From Hymenobacter montanus (lineage in GTDB: Bacteria; Bacteroidota; Bacteroidia; Cytophagales; Hymenobacteraceae): a stretch of 64,000 bases of DNA. Position 1 is the stretch's first letter; every line of letters begins with the position of its first letter. The stretch spans positions 1 through 64,000 of the forward strand of contig NZ_JACXAD010000011.1 in assembly GCF_014699115.1 (NCBI RefSeq), given 5' to 3'. Shown here in pieces: positions 26,672 through 33,532 of this stretch. The position numbers and the translations under genes were made by a program. The notes below the pieces were generated by a model. It did no database searches. It was not told where the DNA came from and saw only the letters and a list, made by a program, of their open reading frames with translations.

Positions 26672-27199
26672 TCATCCGGTAAGCTCAAAATGTGGCCAGT
26701 CGTGCAACTGTTGGTCATCGGTGCACCCGTCGTGGTCCCAGTCGCCGCCCCATACCACCCGTGCATTGGCCGCAAGCATCAGCCGCGAAAACAACAGCAG
26801 TGCCCCAGCGTCCCACTTCACCGAGCCATCCGGCTGCAGCAACGCCACATCCAGCGCCCAACTCGGCAGCTTGTTATGGTTCGAAGTGCCTGCCTTCTGG
26901 TAGGTGACGATCCGCCCCGCCTCAGATGCCCCCGCCGGAAATACAGGCAGGTGCGCCACCACCCGCAACTTATTCAGCGTAGCAAACGAGTACAGCTTCG
27001 GCCGGCCCTGCGCGTAGTAAGCGGCCTAGGTAGCGTTGGACCGGTAGCTCTCGGTGATGATGGGTAGCCCCAGTAGCATCAACTTCCGGTCGCCCATCCA
27101 CCGCCCCAACGCAACAGCATAGGCTTTCGATAGCTCAGGCCGCACCTGGGCCAGCCGCGTTGCCTGCGTCATTGCCTGGAATTTACTGAGCGCTACCAT
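26672..27199 (-). pseudogene. M15-family peptidase (phage endolysin) with an in-frame TAG
   Basis: The frame from ATG 27199 begins MVALSKFQAMTQATRLAQVR and reads LPIITESYRSNAT, then hits TAG at 27028-27026 (codon 58). It continues in the same frame as AAYYAQGRPKLYSFATLNKL to a normal end at 26672. The second part carries the full M15 signature: GTSNHNKLPSWALDVA (first His and the Asp), WGGDWD, and HDWPHFEL (last zinc His). Such enzymes cut peptidoglycan cross-links as D-Ala carboxypeptidases or L-Ala-D-Glu peptidases. Total length (175 codons plus stop) is normal. A start at 26968 could give a 98-residue piece holding all zinc ligands. The neighbouring holin-like gene overlaps by 17 bases. 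Confidence 0.75.
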
Positions 27200-27500
27200 C
27201 AGCAGCCGGAACTGAGACTGGCGAAATAACCGAACCCGTAGGAACTACCGCCGCCGAAATAACGGGCACCACGTCAGCCGGTACCTGAACCACCGCTTGC
27301 GGCTGCTGTAACGCCTTGCGGATAGTCGCCCAGATGGTCACTACGCCTACCAACAACTGAATGATAACCGCCCCCCACGCCTGAACCTGGTTAGGCGTCG
27401 GCGGCGTCAGATTGTTCACTACCACTTCGCCGAGGAAGCCGCCACTAAGAATTTGGCCTACATGACCAATTTTGTTGCTGCTGAAAAGCATGAATGGCAT
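27183..27500 (-). CDS. Holin-like phage membrane protein
   Basis: 105 residues. After a polar start (MPFMLFSSNKIGHVGQILSG) there is one clear membrane helix (WGAVIIQLLVGVVTIWATI, residues about 42-60) and a Pro/Val-rich polar tail. Its end overlaps the M15 lysin gene by 17 bases, the usual holin-lysin order. It should form the lesion that lets the lysin reach the wall. No holin family is recognised by sequence, so the call rests on size, topology and context. Confidence 0.55.
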   Translation of the reverse strand: MPFMLFSSNKIGHVGQILSGGFLGEVVVNNLTPPTPNQVQAWGAVIIQLLVGVVTIWATIRKALQQPQAVVQVPADVVPVISAAVVPTGSVISPVSVPAADGSAQ

Positions 27501-28665
27501 GAGTTGGTGCGTATTAATATTTGCGTAAATATGTACGACAAAAGTAGGTACATAGATACCAAAAGACGAGTACTTATTTTCATTGCTTGAATTTCACTTT
27601 TCAGTAGTGGGGCGCATCCCCCTCCGCTCCCGCTGGTCGCTCCGGGGGGCGGGCTGTCCAGGGGTCCGCTTCGCTCCCGTGCTGCGCACCCGGCCGGGGC
27701 CCGCTGCTCGACGATACTGCCCGCCACAATGGTAGCAGCTGCGACAGCCCCGCCCGGCCCTTCCTATCCCTTGCGCTTGCTATTGATGCTTGGCGCTACA
27801 CCGGAATCACCGATAGCGGGCCAGGCCGCGCCGGAAAAGGCGCCGCCCGTCCCTACCGCAACCCACCGCCCCGGCCCGCCTCCCTCCGCGTGGGCATGGT
27901 GGACTACGCTCCGTGCCTTCGCTTGCCACCACACCCACGCTCCGGTCGGCCGGCCTCTCACCACCGCACCGATTCAAGGGTTACCACAGGTCGTTCAGGC
28001 GTGGGAATGTGGAAAAGGCTACCCACAACAGCCCACCGCACGCTTTTCCACATTCCCACACCACAGGCCGGCCAACGCTCCGGGGGCCAGCTTGGGCTAA
28101 GGCCCGCGCCCCCTTCGCTCACCGCAACCACAGAGACTGAAGAAACAGCCACAGACGCCACGCCAAAAGCCCAGACGCCAACCCACCGCACTGGCCCAGG
28201 TTGCCAATCCGCAAGGTCGCCGGCTCCTCGCGTCGCCACCTCCCATGCGGGGCCCCCTGGCCGTTTCCCACGCGCATCTTGCGGCAACAGCGGCTGAAAG
28301 CGGCGGCAGCGGCTACCAGAACGGCGCGGACGTCGGCCCCCGCTCACAGCCTGCGCGCCGATGCCGGCGCTGGGCATTTGGCTCATGTCGCTCCGCGCAC
28401 ATTTCCGCCTAGGGCGTCCGCTGCGCGGGGCTAGCATTTAGGGGTAGCAGGTCGGCCGCGACGGTAGGTAGCCGTTTTTGCGGTCTGGCATCACGCAGGC
28501 AGTACGTTCAGCAGTCGGGTGGGGCGTTTCAGGGCTGGCGGTTTTGCGTCGCGTGGCGGGCTTATTTTCGTGTTGATCTCAGCTGCCACCACCAGGGCCG
28601 CCGTGGGCCTGCCTCGTTGAGCGGGGCGGTAGGTGCCGGCATGGCCACCACCGCCGCCCATGAAG
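27501..28665. other. Gene-poor stretch with inverted repeat
   Basis: About 1.16 kb without a convincing gene. The first 100 bases are AT-rich and should hold the lysis-operon promoter. The rest is very GC-rich. Long frames exist on both strands (27729-28100 plus, 27958-28437 minus) but have the low-complexity Pro/Arg/Ala character of shadow frames. A perfect 17-bp inverted repeat lies at 28001-28059. A replication or transfer origin, or a structured RNA, could be here. Confidence 0.45.
28001..28059. repeat. Perfect 17-bp inverted repeat
   Basis: GTGGGAATGTGGAAAAG (28001-28017) is mirrored exactly at 28043-28059, with a 25-base loop. It lies in the middle of a stretch without a recognisable gene. 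Confidence 0.85.
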
Positions 28666-29064
28666 CTACAGGCCCAGCCCGCCTGGCACCGGGGCCGTGC
28701 TGGGCGCCGGCTGTAGCAGCCACTCTAGGGGCTTGCCCAGCTTGGCCGCCTTACGAGCCGCGTCCAGGGTCCCGCGGCTCTCACCGTCCCACACCACTAG
28801 CACTAGGTCGGCATCTTTCACCACTAGCAGGTTCCGCACCAGCGGAGCTCCGGCTCCGTGGGCGCGGTAGTCAGGCCGGTGCACCCGCAGCGGCACCCGG
28901 GTGCCTTGTGCCCAACCAGCCGCTTGCCCGTCCACGCCCTCGGCCCCGCCGCTTACCACCATTGCCAGCCGACCAGCATCGTGCAACTCACGCAGCCGCC
29001 AGGTCAGCTCATGGCAGTAGTCCACACTCCGGCTACCCACCACCGCCACCACCAGGCCGCGCAT
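28666..29064 (-). CDS. SLOG-fold protein of the DUF2493/YspA type
   Basis: 132 residues from ATG 29064, where the Rossmann strand begins (MRGLVVAVVGSRS). It has the SLOG nucleotide-binding signature: an N-terminal beta-strand with GSR, then VSGGAEGVDGQAAGWAQ, the RPDYRAHGAG segment, and DADLVLVVWDGESRGTLDAA. SLOG proteins bind or cleave nucleotides or nucleotide-derived messengers; several act in phage defence. The start at 29094 (MKNIQNGAGT) is an alternative. It is divergent from the operon starting at 29279, across an AT-rich promoter stretch. Confidence 0.75.
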   Translation of the reverse strand: MRGLVVAVVGSRSVDYCHELTWRLRELHDAGRLAMVVSGGAEGVDGQAAGWAQGTRVPLRVHRPDYRAHGAGAPLVRNLLVVKDADLVLVVWDGESRGTLDAARKAAKLGKPLEWLLQPAPSTAPVPGGLGL

Positions 29065-29184
29065 GGTACCAGCCCCATTTTGTATATTTTTCATACTACA
29101 AGTTGCGCACTTTTTACGTCTTTTGCTACACATATTTTACATATATTTTTATGCATTTATGCATCCTTTTTGGTGTACTTTGCG

Positions 29185-29192
29185 TATATTTG
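29185..29192 (+). promoter_or_regulatory. Bacteroidota-type -7 box
   Basis: TATATTTG fits the TAnnTTTG consensus and lies at the end of a 140-base AT-rich stretch, about 87 bases before the first gene of the 29279-32452 operon. A clear -33 TTTG at the normal spacing is not seen. Confidence 0.5.
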
Positions 29193-29278
29193 TATGTAGT
29201 CCGGGAGAGGCCTGGACGCCAGCGCTGCACCGGTGGGCCCCCGGCCAGTAGCGCATCCCACGGCTAACCCATACAGCC

Positions 29279-29611
29279 ATGTTGCACACCCCTTGCCCCC
29301 GCACCGCTGCCGCTTTGGCCCGTTGCCAGGTCCGCGCTCGCCGCTCCTCGCTTTGGGGCAGCTTCATTATTCGCACCGCAGAGCGCCGTCGCGCCGGCCT
29401 CGTAGCCTCCGCCAGTTGCTACGCGCTGGCTGCCTTCAGTGAGCGCTTTGGCTTGTGGGCCTTCTATCCTGCCTGTTGGGCCGCTGGCCACGTGCAGGCG
29501 ACCAGCGTCGCCCAGGTCACTTGTGCCGCTTGTGGTGAGTCAGCAGACCTATTACACCAGTGCCGTTGCTGCTATGTGCCTGCTCAAGCCGCCCGCTTTG
29601 CTCATGTCTAG
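29279..29611 (+). CDS. Hypothetical protein with Cys pairs
   Basis: 110 residues. It carries several Cys residues, including VTCAACGESADLLHQCRCCY near the end, which could form a zinc site. The first half is Arg/Ala-rich. It is the first gene after the AT-rich promoter stretch and overlaps the next gene by eight bases. No family recognised; operon position is the main support. Confidence 0.5.
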   Translation: MLHTPCPRTAAALARCQVRARRSSLWGSFIIRTAERRRAGLVASASCYALAAFSERFGLWAFYPACWAAGHVQATSVAQVTCAACGESADLLHQCRCCYVPAQAARFAHV

Positions 29612-29822
29612 CACTGCCATCGCGCCCGCCGCCTTCGCTCAGGAAACGGCCCAGGTCCGCATCGTCGCCGCTTGGGCCCGCTTAGAGGAAATCCTAGCCC
29701 AACTGCCACCGCCGCGCCCGCTCCCCACCGCTCAGGGCCGCAGCCACACGCTAGCCCCGCTCATCACTAACCCGCTCGATCACCCCGCCACCGACCCCGA
29801 CCGCTGGGCGCAATTCATATAG
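29604..29822 (+). CDS. Small hypothetical protein
   Basis: 72 residues from ATG 29604, overlapping the previous stop. It reads MSSTAIAPAAFAQETAQVRI, then a short helix (AAWARLEEILAQLPPPRP) and a polar end (DHPATDPDRWAQFI). It is soluble with no motif. The overlap with its neighbour and the two-base gap to the SymE-like gene make it part of the operon. Confidence 0.45.
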   Translation: MSSTAIAPAAFAQETAQVRIVAAWARLEEILAQLPPPRPLPTAQGRSHTLAPLITNPLDHPATDPDRWAQFI

Positions 29823-29824
29823 CC

Positions 29825-30004
29825 ATGCAAGCCCGCCGCATCAAAGTCACCCCACACTACCGCCAGCTTCATCCGCGAGTCCGCATCACGTCCAAGCTCA
29901 TGCTCCAAGGCAACTGGCTAGAGGCCGCCGGCTTCGCTCCCGGCACAATAGCCACAATTGAAGTACAGGCCGGCCGCCTGGTCATCACTCCCGCCACCAC
30001 CTAG
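29825..30004 (+). CDS. SymE-like small protein
   Basis: 59 residues: RRIKVTPHYRQLHPRVRITS, then GNWLEAAGFAPGTIATIEVQ and GRLVITP. The pattern (strand, Tyr-Arg, 'GxWLxxAGF..G..v.v....g.lvitp') matches the SymE_toxin domain, an AbrB-fold family best known from the SOS-induced RNA-targeting toxin SymE of E. coli. Many phages and integrated elements carry free copies whose role is unknown. No antisense RNA can be proven here. It sits in the middle of an operon of small genes, which argues for a regulatory or DNA-binding role as much as for a toxin. Confidence 0.65.
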   Translation: MQARRIKVTPHYRQLHPRVRITSKLMLQGNWLEAAGFAPGTIATIEVQAGRLVITPATT

Positions 30005-30052
30005 CCACCAGGCCCGCGCCCCCTACCGGCGCGGGCCACAACCGCTCCCGCC

Positions 30053-30442
30053 ATGATTGCCCGCATTTCGCCCGCATTCCCCAAGTTGGCCGCCGCCTGC
30101 TTTCCCGTGCCCGGATGCATGGTGCGCGGCTACGCCAAGGCTGCCGGCTACTGTGTCACGCTCTTTCCGCCCCAGCCGTGGGCAGGCCCCGCGGGCTATC
30201 CAGGGAGTGGTGCCACCTGCTACGAGGCCCTGGCCGCCGCCGTGCAGTTGTTCCACGAATCGGCCCACGCCTACCCTGACGCCCGCCTGCTTGCCGCCGC
30301 AGGCAGCTACTCCCCGCCGCAACCGCCGCAGGATTTCCCCGGCGACGATGAGCCAGAGAGCACCGACGACAAGGAGGAAGAAGGGGGCGAAGCCTTCTAT
30401 GAGCCTACGCCAGCCTGGGCACCAGAAGAATACGACGACTAG
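30053..30442 (+). CDS. Hypothetical protein with acidic tail
   Basis: 129 residues. The first 75 residues form a compact domain with GCMVRGYAKAAGYCVTLFPP and an Ala-rich helix (ATCYEALAAAVQLFHESA). The last 45 are strongly acidic (DDEPESTDDKEEEGG). Acidic tails of this kind occur in phage DNA-mimic or SSB-like proteins, but the body matches neither. It belongs to the 29279-32452 operon. Confidence 0.5.
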   Translation: MIARISPAFPKLAAACFPVPGCMVRGYAKAAGYCVTLFPPQPWAGPAGYPGSGATCYEALAAAVQLFHESAHAYPDARLLAAAGSYSPPQPPQDFPGDDEPESTDDKEEEGGEAFYEPTPAWAPEEYDD

Positions 30443-30520
30443 CAGTACCCACGCCACCAACGGCATAGGGGCCGGCCGACAACAGGCCCCACTTTTTCAC
30501 CAACCCCAGCAACCGCCCCA

Positions 30521-31222
30521 ATGGCAACCACCAAACAAGTCGCAGCCAGCGCCGCAGCAGCCGCGCCCGCCGCAACAGCTACCCCCAGCCGCGCCTACCT
30601 CACCCCCTCGGTGGATGAGGCCAGCGGCGAAGTAGTAGAAGTATCACGCTTCAAATACCTGCCAGGCCACCCGCGCCAGATTCGCGCGGACCTAAAAGCC
30701 GGGGTGTTCAACGTCAACGGGCAAGAGGTGCTGGGCAAGACGCTGACGTTTATTCCCGTCGCCCTGCGCATCTTCTCGGATAACATCCTGAATATGGGCC
30801 GCAAAGTATGGGCCGAGCTGTTTTTTATCGACAAGTCAGGGGCTGTTTGCGCCGTGCTGTTCCACGGCTACAGCGTCGAGAACCTGCAAAAGCTGAACGC
30901 CAGCCTGTTTTACGACGACCTGAACCTAACCGACGTGGAGCTAACCGTTACCCCCGTCAAGAAGCAAACCGAGAAGGACGGTAAGCCCGCCACCTACTTC
31001 ATTGCCGAGTTCAGCTACAAGCCCGCCGACCCCGCCGAGGTGCGGGCCCGCCAGGAGTTTGCCGAAGATTTCGACCTCTACCGCGAGGAAACGCTTACCG
31101 GCATGGCCGATATGCGCATCGTGCAGGGCTACCGCATCCCCGAGGGCTACCAATTCCCCGAGCAGCGGGCCGCCAAGCAACTCCCCGCGTCGACCACCGC
31201 CGAAGCCACCCAGGCCGCTTAG
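30521..31222 (+). CDS. Phage protein of unknown function, possible SSB or annealing partner
   Basis: 233 residues. A low-complexity Ala start is followed by a folded domain: VSRFKYLPGHPRQIRADLKA, LGKTLTFIPVALRIFSDNIL, VWAELFFIDKSGAVCAVLFH and ELTVTPVKKQTEKDGKPATY. The strong beta pattern suits an OB-like or annealing fold. It lies two genes before a RecE/Cas4-like exonuclease, and in many phages that nuclease is paired with a single-strand annealing protein or SSB. That pairing is inference; I do not recognise RecT, Erf or Ssb signatures. Confidence 0.6.
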   Translation: MATTKQVAASAAAAAPAATATPSRAYLTPSVDEASGEVVEVSRFKYLPGHPRQIRADLKAGVFNVNGQEVLGKTLTFIPVALRIFSDNILNMGRKVWAELFFIDKSGAVCAVLFHGYSVENLQKLNASLFYDDLNLTDVELTVTPVKKQTEKDGKPATYFIAEFSYKPADPAEVRARQEFAEDFDLYREETLTGMADMRIVQGYRIPEGYQFPEQRAAKQLPASTTAEATQAA

Positions 31223-31290
31223 GGCCGCAAGGGCTGCAACTGCCACAAGTTGCGGCCCCTGCTTTTAGTAAGCAGCAACAACCCGTCAGT

Positions 31291-31728
31291 ATGGAGCGCA
31301 GCAGTAAGTTTCCGAACCTGTCCCGCTACTGTTTCGCGTGGGAGTGGCTGGCTCAGTTTCGCGTCTATAAGCCCGCCAAACAGAAAAAAGAATGGATAGA
31401 CTGGGCCGAGGGGCTACTAGCCGAAGATGCCGCCGAGTGCCGCCGTCTGGTAGCGCGACACTGCCAGGAAAAGGGCTGGAAGCTGCGGGAGCTCTATTTC
31501 GTGAAGCCGTATCGTCTGGCCTTCTGTTTCGACCGTGACGCGCCTGGTGACGAGTTCCTGAGCCCCGAAGAGCAGCGCAATGTTTGCCCAACACCAGCCG
31601 CCGAGGGCATCGAATGGAAGCCTAAAACAGCCGCCCAGCTACAACAGGAAAAGGCCCAGGCCAGAGAGCGGCAGCGACTACAACAACAATTCCCCTTACT
31701 GGCCGACATACTGGCCCCCACTCTTTAG
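31291..31728 (+). CDS. Hypothetical protein
   Basis: 145 residues from ATG 31291. The start FPNLSRYCFAWEWLAQFRVY and the middle ECRRLVARHCQEKGWKLREL look like a compact alpha/beta fold; a Gln-rich coiled segment (AAQLQQEKAQARERQRLQQQ) ends it. Four bases separate it from the exonuclease gene, so they are probably co-translated and may form a complex. No family recognised. Confidence 0.55.
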   Translation: MERSSKFPNLSRYCFAWEWLAQFRVYKPAKQKKEWIDWAEGLLAEDAAECRRLVARHCQEKGWKLRELYFVKPYRLAFCFDRDAPGDEFLSPEEQRNVCPTPAAEGIEWKPKTAAQLQQEKAQARERQRLQQQFPLLADILAPTL

Positions 31729-31732
31729 CTTC

Positions 31733-32452
31733 ATGTTCACCAACCTCACCCACCACCCCGCCATCACCCAGGAGCAGCACCGCGCCCTGCCCTTCGTGAG
31801 CAATACCGACCTGAGCCGCCTCGCCGATGAGCTCCTGGGCCGGCCGCAGCGTGATTGCGCCGCCGCCTTCGCCTTCGGCACTCACTTTCACGGCGCCACC
31901 CTGGAGCCGCGTCTGTTTACCCCCACCAATGACCAGGACCCCGTCGACCACCGCCAGCGCCAGCAAGCCGCGCGGCTGGCCGCCGCCATCCGCCGCCGGC
32001 GCTACCCGCGCCACGTCCTCTATCTAGGCCAAGCCGAGCAGTCGTACACGGCAACCCACGAGGCGACGGGCATCACGGTGAAGGTCCGGCCAGATCTGCT
32101 CATCGACAGCCCCAAGCGTCGCCGCCGTACACTTATTGATTTCAAAACCACGAGCTGCAAAGACTTACCCCAATTTCTAACCACCGTCGAGCAGTACGGT
32201 TACGATCGCCAAGCCGCGCTATACGCCGACGTTCTGGGCGCGCACCGCGTGGTACTCATTGCTGTGCAGAAAAAGGCATCAAAAGGCCAAGAGCCGCAGG
32301 TATGGGTAGTTGAGTTGAGCATGACACAAATGGAGACAGGGCGCAAGAAGTATAGCAAGTTGCTGCGGTGCTACGCCGAGCAGCAGATGGAGCAGCAGTT
32401 GGTAAAGGTGCTGGCTAAGGGCTTCGGGGGGGCTAAGCTGGTAGCGGCATAA
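31733..32452 (+). CDS. PD-(D/E)XK exonuclease, RecE/Cas4-like
   Basis: 239 residues from ATG 31733, just after the previous stop. Active-site parts are visible in order: GTHFHG (His51), VKVRPDLLID (Asp121), LIDFKTT (Asp136 and Lys138) and the QAALY motif (Gln160-Tyr164) shared by RecB, RecE and Cas4 nucleases. The length and the FKTT...YGYDRQAALYADVL pattern match the phage RecE-like group (PDDEXK domain of exodeoxyribonuclease VIII type). It should chew double-stranded ends 5'-3' for single-strand annealing recombination. It is the last gene of the operon, and about 500 gene-free bases follow. Confidence 0.85.
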   Translation: MFTNLTHHPAITQEQHRALPFVSNTDLSRLADELLGRPQRDCAAAFAFGTHFHGATLEPRLFTPTNDQDPVDHRQRQQAARLAAAIRRRRYPRHVLYLGQAEQSYTATHEATGITVKVRPDLLIDSPKRRRRTLIDFKTTSCKDLPQFLTTVEQYGYDRQAALYADVLGAHRVVLIAVQKKASKGQEPQVWVVELSMTQMETGRKKYSKLLRCYAEQQMEQQLVKVLAKGFGGAKLVAA

Positions 32453-32947
32453 GCAGGCCAATCAAAGCACAAAGAGAAAAAATGTTGCGGAGCATTGGGC
32501 AAGTTGTCCTAGTGGGCAGGCAGAAGCTGTGGCTATACATCAGCCGAGCGAAAACCACTAGGCAGCAAAAGGTGTAGGTTGGAAGCTGATGGGCCTGGGA
32601 ACTGAGAAGTTGCAATGCCAGACCGCTGAACGGCTATTTGCCGCCGTCGCCCTACTCAACGTCGTGGCCAGCCGCAGTCGACGAGAAAAAACTTGCGCTA
32701 TTTCTTCCATGACCCGAATTTAACTTAAACACCTTCTCAAACATGCGCTCAGTGACGGTAAGGGAGGGGGCAAAAGCGAAGAGACGGAGAATAACGATAA
32801 ACGACTTACTAGTTGAAGACTGACCAAGGTCATAGGATGAATTTATTAGATATCATAATTCTCATTATCAAGATAATAATAACCGATAGATTAGATTTTA
32901 ATCTTACTGAATTAAATAATATTTATAACGATTGAAAAGAGCTTAAC
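32453..32947. other. Gene-free stretch before the second RHS locus
   Basis: GC-rich to about 32690, then strongly AT-rich to 32945. The AT-rich block is placed like the one upstream of the first RHS locus and may include its promoter. No gene, tRNA or strong hairpin seen. Confidence 0.45.
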
Positions 32948-33472
32948 TTGCGCTCATTAATCCGTGCTTCTACCAGGGGCAGTGTTTTCCTGCACAGATA
33001 CCTGACGCCCATGCTCTTGAGCAGTTTACTCTCTGCCGTTTCCGCAACTTTTCAGTGTCGCTCTGGGGCGGCTGGGGACTATGAAGCTTCCTTTTGGGTG
33101 CGGGGCCAGGTCCTGCCGAACGTGTCGCTGAGTGGCGGCCATCAGCTCGACAGCGGTCCGCAGCTAATAACCACTGCCCCCGGTGGCTGGCAAAGGTACC
33201 GTACCCGCCTGCAATTTACCGCCCCCGGCCGCCTCATCCTAGGGCCCCCATCCGCAGGAGCCTCGGCGATACTGGATGAGCTGCGTTTACATCCAGTGGA
33301 CGCGCAACTGACCACCTACACCTACCAGCCGCTGGTGGGGGTGACCTCGCAAACCGACCCGACGGGCCGCACCCTATTCTATGAGTACGACGGACTGGGC
33401 CGCCTGCTGCGCACCCGCGACGAGCAAGCGCGCATCCTCTCCCAGCAGCAGCACCACTACGCCGGCCACTAA
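32948..33472 (+). pseudogene. Truncated copy of the YD-repeat partner gene
   Basis: 174 codons from a TTG, or 153 from ATG 33011. The end is nearly identical to that of the protein at 4244-7540: GVTSQTDPTGRTLFYEYDGL through QQQHHYAGH. Upstream of this lies a beta-sandwich, carbohydrate-binding-like stretch (ASFWVRGQVLPNVSLSGGHQ, then PGRLILGPPSAG) and no room for the roughly 900 N-terminal residues of the full partner. It sits 60 bases before the LRR-RHS gene, as in the other locus (51 bases). I read it as a 5'-deleted relic. It lacks a convincing signal peptide, though MLLSSLLSAVSATF could be a weak one. Confidence 0.6.
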
Positions 33473-33532
33473 GCCCCGGCCGCACCACTTTCTTTTTGCT
33501 TCTCTTCGCCTGGTTCCCTTCGTTAGATCGTT

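Noticed and set aside
13997..27028. Stop-codon recoding (TGA or TAG read as sense) in the element
   Set aside because: Only one TGA and one TAG interrupt genes, while many intact genes in the same element end with TGA, TAG or TAA.
27729..28437. Long frames on both strands in the GC-rich stretch
   Set aside because: They look like GC-driven open frames and include the inverted repeat as coding sequence.
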